Shown here piece after piece: positions 54,684 through 62,417 of a stretch of DNA of 64,000 bases. The notes beneath the pieces are model-generated. The model worked only from the letters and a program-made list of their open reading frames with translations, ran no database searches and was not told the origin of the DNA. The stretch's first letter is position 1. Every line of letters starts with the position of its first letter. The DNA comes from Sphingobacterium sp. CZ-2. GTDB taxonomy: Bacteria > Bacteroidota > Bacteroidia > Sphingobacteriales > Sphingobacteriaceae. The stretch is from NCBI RefSeq assembly GCF_004526235.1, contig NZ_CP038159.1, forward strand, positions 248,001 through 312,000, in the 5' to 3' direction. The translations under genes and the position numbers were made by a program.

Positions 54684-56531
54684 ATGAGGAAATCCATCAT
54701 TAAGTCGGCTTTTTGTGCATTGTTTTTATGCTGCACATCGGCGTTAACCGCTCAAACCTTCAAGTTTGCACAGGTAACCGATACGCACGTGGGTGGATCT
54801 ACGGGAGCAGATGATCTTCGTAGAACCGTTGCTGATCTTAACCAGCAAAAGGACATCGACTTCGTCATCCTTTCTGGAGATGTCACGGAATTCGGTTCTG
54901 ATGAGGAATTAGCGTTGGCCAAAAGAATTTTGGATAGCCTCCGATTGCCCCTGTATGTCGTTCCGGGGAACCACGACAGCAACTGGTCCGAAAGTGGCGC
55001 CAATAGCTTCCGCAAAGTATTTGGCGGAGAAATGTTCTTCTTCGAACATAAAGGATTTCAGTTCATCGGAACCACTTCGGGACCAAATATGCGGATGAGC
55101 CCTGGGCAAATCCCCCGTGAAAACCTCGTTTGGATGGATTCGGTTTTCAAAGCAAATCCCGATGCCTCCAAACCCCTTATCGCAACCAACCATTACCCAC
55201 TAGATTCTTCACTGAACAACTGGTATGAAGCCATCGATCGCCTAAAAACGCGAAATGTGCAATTGGCAACCTGCGGACATGGGCATATCAATAAATTGTA
55301 CGATTGGGAAGGGATTCCAGGTGTGATGGTACGATCCAATCTGCGCGCTAAAGATGCGGTAGGTGGATACAATATCCTCACCATCAGCAAGGATTCTGTG
55401 TTCTTTCAGGTTCGTAAGCCTTTGCTCCAAACCATGGATTATTGGCTAAAACTGCCTTTAAAGCAACTAACAGCAACAAACAATCAACAAATAAAAAGAC
55501 CCGATTACTCCGTCAATAAAACTTCGAAAGCCCGACTCGTTTGGGAATATGAGGACCATGGGGATATCGGTGCCGGCATCAGTGCAGATAAAAAGCATTT
55601 ATTTACGGCCAACACCGTTGGCGAAGTGTATGCCCTGAACCTTAAAACCGGTAAAAAAGCTTGGACCTATAAAACCGGCGGAAAAGTCTATTCTACGCCT
55701 ATGGTGCATCAAGGGGTAGTTGTGGTAGGATCTTCCGACCACTATATCTATGGCCTCGATGCGAAGACTGGTCAACTAAAATGGAAGATCGAAGCGGCAA
55801 AAGCTGTACTTGGATCTCCTGCAGTTGCCAATGGCAAAGCCTTCATTGGGGGTTCTGAGGGTGTTTTCTGGGCGATTGATGTCAAGACCGGAAAGGTCAT
55901 TTGGTCTTTCAGTCCGGTAAAAGGATATGTATCCAGCCAACCAACCCTGGCCGATGGAAAGGTGATTTTTGGTAGTTGGAGCAATGGCTTTTATTGCCTG
56001 AACCAACAAACAGGTAAATTGGAATGGGAGTGGAGCAACGGGCATCAGAACCGCATGTTCTCTGCCGCAGCAGTTTATCCCGTTGTGGCCAAAAACCGCG
56101 TATTCATCGTAGCACCTGATCGGTATATGACGGCCATCGATCTCCAGACCGGAAAAACGATCTGGCGGGAGAAAAAGGATGATTATCGCGTAAGGGAATC
56201 CCTAGGTTTATCGGCAGATCATCAGATGGTCTATGCAAAAACCATGGATGGCGAATTGATCGGAGTTCCGGTTAATTCCGAGAATATGGATATCACCTGG
56301 AAAGCCAAAGTAAGGCTGCCTTACGAATTGGCCCCAACGGCTATCTATTCGGATAAGAAATTAACATTTATGCCATCCGATAAAGGATTGATGACAGCAG
56401 TGTTGTCCAAATCTGGGGAAACGGCATGGCAATATAAAGTCTCCAATGGCATGATCAACCCGCCATTGGTCCTAAAAAATAAAATTGTATTTAGCAGCAT
56501 GGATGGCAAGATTGTCATGCTATCCTATTGA
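54684..56531 (+). CDS. Secreted metallophosphoesterase fused to a PQQ-type beta-propeller
   Basis: A 615-residue exported protein with an unusual two-domain layout. After the signal peptide (ALFLCCTSALTAQ) the N-terminal domain is a calcineurin-like phosphoesterase. Its di-metal motifs are AQVTDTHVGG, VILSGDVTEFG, VVPGNHDSNW, ATNHYPLDS and TCGHGHINKLYD (Asp, Asn and His ligands). From about residue 270 to the end it is a PQQ/BamB-like propeller with repeats of the type GEVYALNLKTGKKAWTYKT and GLDAKTGQLKWKIEA. It follows the GHL10 gene by 2 bases. The phosphoester substrate is unknown; a phosphate-bearing murein or wall polymer is suggested only by the neighbours. Confidence 0.82.
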   Translation: MRKSIIKSAFCALFLCCTSALTAQTFKFAQVTDTHVGGSTGADDLRRTVADLNQQKDIDFVILSGDVTEFGSDEELALAKRILDSLRLPLYVVPGNHDSNWSESGANSFRKVFGGEMFFFEHKGFQFIGTTSGPNMRMSPGQIPRENLVWMDSVFKANPDASKPLIATNHYPLDSSLNNWYEAIDRLKTRNVQLATCGHGHINKLYDWEGIPGVMVRSNLRAKDAVGGYNILTISKDSVFFQVRKPLLQTMDYWLKLPLKQLTATNNQQIKRPDYSVNKTSKARLVWEYEDHGDIGAGISADKKHLFTANTVGEVYALNLKTGKKAWTYKTGGKVYSTPMVHQGVVVVGSSDHYIYGLDAKTGQLKWKIEAAKAVLGSPAVANGKAFIGGSEGVFWAIDVKTGKVIWSFSPVKGYVSSQPTLADGKVIFGSWSNGFYCLNQQTGKLEWEWSNGHQNRMFSAAAVYPVVAKNRVFIVAPDRYMTAIDLQTGKTIWREKKDDYRVRESLGLSADHQMVYAKTMDGELIGVPVNSENMDITWKAKVRLPYELAPTAIYSDKKLTFMPSDKGLMTAVLSKSGETAWQYKVSNGMINPPLVLKNKIVFSSMDGKIVMLSY

Positions 56532-56540
56532 TAACATTGT

Positions 56541-56559
56541 TTTCATGTTCAACATGAAA
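56541..56559. promoter_or_regulatory. 19-bp perfect palindrome upstream of the GH9 gene
   Basis: TTTCATGTTCAACATGAAA has two 9-base complementary arms around a central C. It fills the 42-base gap between the phosphoesterase stop and the GH9 start (56574), so it could be an operator or an mRNA hairpin that separates expression of the two. Confidence 0.5.
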
Positions 56560-56573
56560 TAATCGGTTAACCT

Positions 56574-58397
56574 ATGAATAAACCTACATGCTTTATACTT
56601 TTCTGTCTATTACTGCTTTCAGCGTTTTCCCTTCATGGGTTTGCGCCGGAACAGTCATGGATCAGGGTGAACCAATTGGGCTACCTTCCACAACAGAAAA
56701 AGGTGGCGGTTTGGGTTTCCAAAGCAAACAGCGAAGTCAAACGGTTCCAACTGATCAATTCCGATAGCCAGAAAGTGGTTTATACCAACAAAGCAGGTAA
56801 AGCATTTGGAAAATATGGTCCATTTCAGAAGGGATATCGATTAGACTTTTCTGCATTTAAGGGAAATGGAACATTCTATATCCTAAGCGATGATGGAACA
56901 AAATCTCCAGCATTTAAGATCAATGAGCAGGTGTATGAGGGTACTGCCGATTTTGCATTAAGATATATGCGGCAGCAAAGGACCCTGTTCAATCCCTTCT
57001 TAAAAGACAGCTGTCATACCCATGATGGGTTTACCATGTATGCCAGTTCGGTAGGAATGCCAGATAGTACCCGCGTCGATGTGGGAGGGGGATGGCATGA
57101 TGCTTCCGATTACCTGCAATATGCTACTACCTCTGCGAATGCCACTTACCATCTCTTAGCGGCATACCGTGATTTTCCGCAGGTGTTTGGCGATCAAAAG
57201 CAAGCCAATGGCCTAGATGGGAAAAACGGCATTGCCGATGTGCTGGATGAAGCAAAATGGGGACTGGATTGGTTGCTCAAAATGCATCCAAAACCTAACA
57301 TCATGTTCAACCAGATCGCCGATGATCGCGATCACATCAAACTGCGCATGCCCGGACAGGATTCTATCTATGGCCGTGGCCATGAAAGACCGGTTTATTT
57401 TATTGATGGTCTACCACAACAGCGGGGTAAATTTCTCAACAATACCACCGGTACCAGTTCAACAGCGGCAAAGTTTGTTTCCGCTTTTGGCTTGGGTCAC
57501 CAACTCTACCAACAAAAAGACCAGGCTTTTGCACAGACACTAAAAGAAAAAGCACTTACAGCCTACCAATATGCCCATATCAAACCCGGTGTAACCCAGA
57601 CCGTATCCGTGAAATCGCCCTATATCTATGCCGAGGACAATTGGGTTGATGATATGGAATTAGCGGAAGCCAGTATGTTCGGAATTACCCAGGATCAACA
57701 GCATTTGAACAAGGCATTGAACTATGCCCGCCAAGAGAACATTACGCCTTGGATGATCCGTGATACGGCCAATCATTACCAATATTATCCCTTTATCAAT
57801 CTTGGCCATTATGAACTGGCAAAACAAGGAGATAGATCCAGCAAGAAAGAAGTGCTAACCTATTATAAAAAAGGAATCGAACAGGTGTGGGATAGGGCAC
57901 AAGAGAATATGTTCTACCGCGGGGTTCCATTCATCTGGTGCAGCAACAACCTCACCACCTCCTTTGCTATCCAATGCCATTGGTACCAAGAACAGAGTGG
58001 CGATAAATCTTTTGAGGAATTGGAACAGGCAAATATAGATTGGTTGTTTGGCGTAAATCCTTGGGGCACAAGTATGGTTTATGGCCTGCCGGCCGATGGC
58101 GACACACCAATTGACCCACATTCAGCGTTTACCTATTTACACGGTTACCCCATTGATGGTGGTCTGGTGGACGGACCGGTCTATTCCAGTATTTACCAAA
58201 ACCTGATAGGCATCAAATTGATAAACCCTGATGAATACGCGGATTTCCAGAGCGATCTGGTGGTTTATCATGACGATTTTGGGGATTACAGCACCAATGA
58301 ACCGACCATGGATGGTACGGCATCGTTGATTTACCTCTTGTCTGCCAAAGAGAGTGAATCAAAAAAAAAAGAGCAATTGATACCCACGGGGCAATAA
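56574..58397 (+). CDS. Glycoside hydrolase family 9 protein, with probable frameshift near the 3' end
   Basis: A secreted GH9 enzyme (signal LLLLSAFSLHGFA). An N-terminal Ig-like domain (SWIRVNQLGYLPQQKKVAVWV) precedes the alpha/alpha-barrel. The catalytic base lies in GGGWHDASDYLQYA (Asp176, Asp179) and the acid in YSTNEPTMDGTA (Glu576). GH9 includes endoglucanases but also exo-beta-glucosaminidases acting on chitosan-type oligomers. The catalytic part ends at YLLSAKESESKKK. The frame then runs through ten A (58361-58370) and stops after only eleven more residues. A -1 shift at that point would join it to the deacetylase-like domain at 58358-59056. Substrate preference is not certain from sequence. 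Confidence 0.82.
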   Translation: MNKPTCFILFCLLLLSAFSLHGFAPEQSWIRVNQLGYLPQQKKVAVWVSKANSEVKRFQLINSDSQKVVYTNKAGKAFGKYGPFQKGYRLDFSAFKGNGTFYILSDDGTKSPAFKINEQVYEGTADFALRYMRQQRTLFNPFLKDSCHTHDGFTMYASSVGMPDSTRVDVGGGWHDASDYLQYATTSANATYHLLAAYRDFPQVFGDQKQANGLDGKNGIADVLDEAKWGLDWLLKMHPKPNIMFNQIADDRDHIKLRMPGQDSIYGRGHERPVYFIDGLPQQRGKFLNNTTGTSSTAAKFVSAFGLGHQLYQQKDQAFAQTLKEKALTAYQYAHIKPGVTQTVSVKSPYIYAEDNWVDDMELAEASMFGITQDQQHLNKALNYARQENITPWMIRDTANHYQYYPFINLGHYELAKQGDRSSKKEVLTYYKKGIEQVWDRAQENMFYRGVPFIWCSNNLTTSFAIQCHWYQEQSGDKSFEELEQANIDWLFGVNPWGTSMVYGLPADGDTPIDPHSAFTYLHGYPIDGGLVDGPVYSSIYQNLIGIKLINPDEYADFQSDLVVYHDDFGDYSTNEPTMDGTASLIYLLSAKESESKKKEQLIPTGQ

Positions 58398-59056
58398 TCC
58401 GTGGGGATGAACATAAAAAGCAGATCAGTCTGATCTTTACCGGAGATGAGTTTCGGGAAGGATTGGGCACTATCCGGAAAGCCCTGAACAAAAACAACAT
58501 CAAGGGAAGTTTTTTTGTGACCGGGAGATTCCTGGAAGATAGGAAATCTGCGAACCTGTTGAAGAACATGTATAAAGAAGGGCATGAGGTTGGTCCACAT
58601 TCAGACCAGCACCTATTATATGCTCCTTGGGAAAAAAGAGATAGTCTACTTGTTACAAAAGAAGTTTTTAACAAAGATTTAACTGAAAACATTTCCAAAC
58701 TTCATGCACTAGGTATTCAAAACATTGATAAATTTGTGGCGCCCTTTGAATGGTACAATAAAACCATTACAGAATGGGCCAAAGATGTTAACCTAGTTTT
58801 ATACAATTTCACACCAGGATTACGAACTGCTGCTGATTATACCTTCCCAGCAATGGGAAATAAGTATATGAGTTCAGAAGCAATTTTGGAGCAACTGTAC
58901 AAACATGAAAGTCAGTTCGGATTAAATGGTTTTATTATTATTATCCATATCGGGTCTGACCCGAACAGAACGGATAAATTTTTTAATCAGTTGGAAAAAT
59001 TGATTAAAGGACTGAAAGATAAAAATTATAAATTCGTGCCGCTAAACGAAATATAA
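58358..59056 (+). pseudogene. Polysaccharide deacetylase-like domain in the -1 frame after the GH9 gene
   Basis: The frame opens right after a TGA at 58355 with RAIDTHGAIIRGDEHKKQ and then the NodB/CE4-like strand ISLIFTGDEFREGLGTIRKAL. NIKGSFFVTGRFL and EVGPHSDQHLLYA (the HSxxH metal motif) follow, and it closes with IIIHIGSDPNRTDKFF. There is no ATG or GTG in this frame before the conserved first strand. The first usable start, TTG at 58463, would remove part of the active site. The domain is therefore best read as the C-terminal half of the GH9 gene, displaced by one base at the A10 tract. It could deacetylate GlcNAc or MurNAc residues. It is dead unless slippage or frameshifting occurs. 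Confidence 0.72.
58361..58370 (+). promoter_or_regulatory. A10 tract at the GH9/deacetylase junction
   Basis: Ten consecutive A. Eleven A would fuse the two reading frames. Such tracts are known sites of transcriptional slippage and phase variation. Confidence 0.7.
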
Positions 59057-59070
59057 ATTTAGCATGCGGG

Positions 59071-59084
59071 TTTTTGCGTTTTTT
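59071..59084 (+). promoter_or_regulatory. TGCGTTTTTT motif upstream of murQ
   Basis: TTTTTGCGTTTTTT, 46-59 bases before the chosen murQ start, resembles the motifs upstream of namZ and the first susC. TGCG at 59075 and CGCA at 59095-59098 also bracket an imperfect 24-base palindrome. Confidence 0.35.
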
Positions 59085-59129
59085 ATTAAAAAGTCGCATA
59101 TTTACGGAAAGTTATTGAAAGTATTGCAC

Positions 59130-59960
59130 ATGCAGAAGGCTATGATCAACACAACGGAGAAGGATTCGAATTATCAAGACCTAGACAAAATGTCGGTCAA
59201 CGAGATCCTAAGTAACATTAATCAAGAAGATAAGACCGTTCCGTTGGCGGTAGAGAAAGTTATTCCTCAAATCGAGGCATTGGTAAAAGTTATTGTTTCA
59301 CGGATGAAAAAAGGTGGACGATTATTTTATATCGGTGCTGGGACGAGTGGTCGGTTAGGTATTTTGGATGCATCTGAATGTCCGCCAACCTATGGCGTTC
59401 CTTTCGACTGGGTAATTGGTTTAATTGCTGGAGGGGATTCTGCAATCCGTAAAGCAGTAGAGTTTGCGGAAGACGATATGAACCAAGCTTGGATAGACCT
59501 GGAGGAATATGCGATCAACCCGAATGATGTGGTGATCGGTATTGCTGCTTCTGGTACGACTCCATATGTGATCGGTGGGCTTGAAACAGCGAATGCCAAA
59601 GGCATTGCAACAGGCTGTATCGTGTGTAATGGCAATTCACCTATTGCTGCTCGTGCGCAATATCCAGTGGAAGTGATCGTAGGACCTGAGTTTGTTACTG
59701 GTTCCACGCGGATGAAAGCGGGTACTGCACAAAAATTGGTATTGAACATGATCAGTACCGCTGTAATGATTCAATTAGGCCGCGTAAAGGGCAATAAGAT
59801 GGTGGATATGCAATTGTCAAACCATAAATTGGTCGGTAGAGGCGTTCGTATGGTGATGGCCGAAACCGGAACGGATGAGGAAACAGCATCTGCATTGATC
59901 GAAGAATTCGGAAATGTCCGTAAAGCGATCGATAACTACAATCTGAAAAACAAACAGTAA
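59130..59960 (+). CDS. murQ: N-acetylmuramic acid 6-phosphate etherase MurQ
   Basis: Splits the D-lactyl ether of MurNAc-6-phosphate to give GlcNAc-6-phosphate and D-lactate in the cytoplasm. From the ATG at 59130 it has 276 residues; an upstream ATG at 59064 would add a stretch without family similarity. The SIS-domain signature is visible: RLFYIGAGTSGRLGILDASECPPTYGVP, cited by key residues GAGTSG and the catalytic Glu in DASECPPTYG. IGIAASGTTPYVIGGL and GSTRMKAGTAQKLVLNMIST follow. The symporter gene starts 9 bases after its stop. The GlcNAc-6-P made here is the substrate of NagA (34686). Confidence 0.95.
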   Translation: MQKAMINTTEKDSNYQDLDKMSVNEILSNINQEDKTVPLAVEKVIPQIEALVKVIVSRMKKGGRLFYIGAGTSGRLGILDASECPPTYGVPFDWVIGLIAGGDSAIRKAVEFAEDDMNQAWIDLEEYAINPNDVVIGIAASGTTPYVIGGLETANAKGIATGCIVCNGNSPIAARAQYPVEVIVGPEFVTGSTRMKAGTAQKLVLNMISTAVMIQLGRVKGNKMVDMQLSNHKLVGRGVRMVMAETGTDEETASALIEEFGNVRKAIDNYNLKNKQ

Positions 59961-59969
59961 ACACCCAAT

Positions 59970-61481
59970 ATGTCACCTAGTATTTTATTAACCTTCCTGG
60001 TCGTGTACTTCGGAATTCTCTTGGCGGTATCTTATTTTACCTCCAAGGGTTCTGCCGATAACTCTACCTTTTTCGTTGCCAACCGCAATGCCAAATGGTA
60101 TATGGTTGCCTTCGGGATGATCGGTACGGCCCTATCAGGAGTAACCTTTATCTCCGTTCCTGGAGATGTAGGAAATACCCCTGGTGGAATGACCGATCCC
60201 AATAACTTCAGTTATTTCCAGTTCGTACTCGGAAATGCCATCGGTTTTGTCATCATTGCCTATGTCCTGTTGCCCTTGTATTATCGGATGAACCTGACGT
60301 CCATCTATACCTATTTGGAGGAACGTTTAGGGCATAAATCCTATAAATCTGGCGCGATGATCTTCTTGATCTCCAGGACCATAGGATCCGCATTCCGTTT
60401 ATACTTGGTAGCTATCGTATTACAGCGCTATATTTTTGATGCCTGGAATGTACCATTCTTCTTAACCGTTTCGGTGTGTTTGGTGCTGATCTGGCTCTAT
60501 ACCAATAAAGGTGGTCTTAAGACTATCATTATCACAGATACCTTACAGACGACATTCCTTCTTTTGGCGGTTATCCTTTCCATTTATTTCATGGCCGATG
60601 GTCTTGGATTGACCGTATTCGAAGCTTTCGAAAAAGTGAAGGAAAGTTCTTATTCCAAGATCTTTATCTGGGAAAACCTATTGGGAGATACCCGTAACTT
60701 CTGGAAACATATCATTGGCGGTATCTTCGTCACCATTGCGATGACGGGTCTCGATCAGGATTTGATGCAGAAGAACCTGAGTATGAAAACCATTGGCGAA
60801 GCGCAGAAAAACATGATGGTATTCACCAGTATTTTCGTGGTTATCAACCTGTTCTTCCTAGCCGTAGGTGCTTTGTTGTATTTCTATGCAGAAGCGAACG
60901 GCATCACCTTGGCCGAACTGGGTAAATCCGATTATTTATACCCTGAAATTGCCCTGCGTCATTTAACCTTATTGCCAGGGATCATCTTTATGATGGGTTT
61001 AACAGCAGCAACGTTTGCTACAACAGACTCCGCTTTAACTGCATTGACCACATCCTACTGTGTAGACTTCCTGAACTTCAACAAAAAGGAAAATCCGAAT
61101 GATCCAAAATTGGTGAAACAACGTAATATGGTGCACCTGGCATTCTCCGTGGTTATGCTATTGGTAATCTTGTTGTTCCATTGGATCAACGATGAATCGG
61201 TGGTCTCTGCCATCTTCAAGATCGCAGGTTATACCTATGGTCCTTTATTGGGCTTATTCTCCTTCGGAATCCTGACCAAACGTCGTGTAAATGACAATTT
61301 GGTCCCTCTGATCTGTGTCTTATCACCTATTCTGATGTTCTTGTTGACAACCTATGTGTTGCCGCATACGAATTATAAGATCGGGTTTGAACTGATCGTA
61401 TACAACGGACTGGTAACTTACCTTCTTTTATTGCTTACCTCCCCAGGTAAGGTAGAAGGCAAGATTGCAGGAAGCCGTTAG
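59970..61481 (+). CDS. SSS-family sodium:solute symporter (candidate MurNAc transporter)
   Basis: A 503-residue inner-membrane transporter with about 13 hydrophobic helices. SSS family features include GMIGTALSGVTFISVPG near the first helices, the region RTIGSAFRLYLVAIVLQRY, and TAATFATTDSALTALTTSY with the sodium-site residues. It directly follows murQ (9 bases apart), so it very likely imports MurNAc or a MurNAc-containing disaccharide. This is like the murTKQ arrangement described in Tannerella forsythia. The substrate is inferred from context, not from a diagnostic residue. Confidence 0.88.
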   Translation: MSPSILLTFLVVYFGILLAVSYFTSKGSADNSTFFVANRNAKWYMVAFGMIGTALSGVTFISVPGDVGNTPGGMTDPNNFSYFQFVLGNAIGFVIIAYVLLPLYYRMNLTSIYTYLEERLGHKSYKSGAMIFLISRTIGSAFRLYLVAIVLQRYIFDAWNVPFFLTVSVCLVLIWLYTNKGGLKTIIITDTLQTTFLLLAVILSIYFMADGLGLTVFEAFEKVKESSYSKIFIWENLLGDTRNFWKHIIGGIFVTIAMTGLDQDLMQKNLSMKTIGEAQKNMMVFTSIFVVINLFFLAVGALLYFYAEANGITLAELGKSDYLYPEIALRHLTLLPGIIFMMGLTAATFATTDSALTALTTSYCVDFLNFNKKENPNDPKLVKQRNMVHLAFSVVMLLVILLFHWINDESVVSAIFKIAGYTYGPLLGLFSFGILTKRRVNDNLVPLICVLSPILMFLLTTYVLPHTNYKIGFELIVYNGLVTYLLLLLTSPGKVEGKIAGSR

Positions 61482-61494
61482 CCTTATTTGCTGA

Positions 61495-61526
61495 TTTGTG
61501 TGTGCAAAAAAATAAATGTAAGTTTG
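61495..61526 (+). promoter_or_regulatory. Promoter of the purine nucleoside phosphorylase gene
   Basis: TTTG at 61495-61498 and TAAGTTTG at 61519-61526 fit the Bacteroidota -33 and -7 consensus with a 20-base spacing. The start point would fall near 61532, about 17 bases before the ATG at 61549. Confidence 0.6.
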
Positions 61527-61549
61527 ATTATAAAGTTTTTTTGCACACA
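61499..61549. repeat. 14-bp perfect inverted repeat around the promoter
   Basis: TGTGTGCAAAAAAA (61499-61512) is the exact complement of TTTTTTTGCACACA (61536-61549). The arms enclose the -7 box and the second arm ends at the first base of the start codon. Confidence 0.85.
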
Positions 61550-62364
61550 TGTATCAACAGATTCAAGAATCCATACTAGCTATACGCCGCAAAATAGGCG
61601 AATTTAATCCCGAATTTGGTATCATCTTAGGCACTGGTCTAGGTAAATTGGTCAACGAGATCGACGTGGAGCATCAGATGATGTATTCCAATATCCCGAA
61701 CTTCCCGATTTCAACGGTAGAATTCCATACCGGTAAATTGATCTTCGGAAAGCTCAATGGGAAAAATGTAGTGGCCATGCAAGGGCGTTTACATTACTAT
61801 GAGGGATACAGTATGCAGGAGATCACTTTTCCTATTCGCGTGATGAAAGCATTGGGCATACAGAAACTGTTTGTATCCAATGCCTCCGGATCCCTAAATC
61901 CGGAGATCAAAAAGGGCGATATAGGCATCATTGAAGATCATATCAACCTCTTGCCTGATAATCCGTTACGGGGAAGGAACAATGAAGAGTTTGGCCCGCG
62001 TTTTCCGGATATGAGCCAACCCTATAATTTCGATATGTTGGAGCAAGGTCTTGAAATTGCCAATAAATTGCAGATTAAAGCCCATAAGGTGGTTTATGTC
62101 TCTGCGCCAGGTCCCAACTTGGAAACCCGTGCTGAGTACAGATATATGCGCATCATAGGCGGTGATATCGTTGGCATGAGTACCGTTCCGGAGGTTATCG
62201 TAGCCAACCATATGGGAATTCCGGTATTTGCTATTTCGGTGATTACAGATGAGGGATTCCACGAAAACCTACAACCTGTTTCTTTGGATGAAATCGTTGC
62301 AGTTGCGGCAGAAGCAGAACCAAAAATGACAAGTATATTAAAAGAATTAATCGCATTGCAATAA
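61549..62364 (+). CDS. Purine-nucleoside phosphorylase
   Basis: Phosphorolysis of inosine and guanosine to bases and ribose-1-phosphate. The 271-residue protein matches the trimeric class: FGIILGTGLGKLVNEI (phosphate loop), FHTGKLIFGKLNGKNVVAMQGRLHYYEGYS, LFVSNASGSLNPEIKKGD, YVSAPGPNLETRAEYRYMR and VGMSTVPEVIVANHMGIP. It has its own promoter after the symporter and is followed by the Porin_10 gene. In relatives this gene often sits next to lpxK and a porin. Confidence 0.93.
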   Translation: MYQQIQESILAIRRKIGEFNPEFGIILGTGLGKLVNEIDVEHQMMYSNIPNFPISTVEFHTGKLIFGKLNGKNVVAMQGRLHYYEGYSMQEITFPIRVMKALGIQKLFVSNASGSLNPEIKKGDIGIIEDHINLLPDNPLRGRNNEEFGPRFPDMSQPYNFDMLEQGLEIANKLQIKAHKVVYVSAPGPNLETRAEYRYMRIIGGDIVGMSTVPEVIVANHMGIPVFAISVITDEGFHENLQPVSLDEIVAVAAEAEPKMTSILKELIALQ

Positions 62365-62417
62365 TTCTGCTTTTTTGAACTATTTTTGCTGAATTAAATT
62401 TTTGTATCGGTCCTTAC

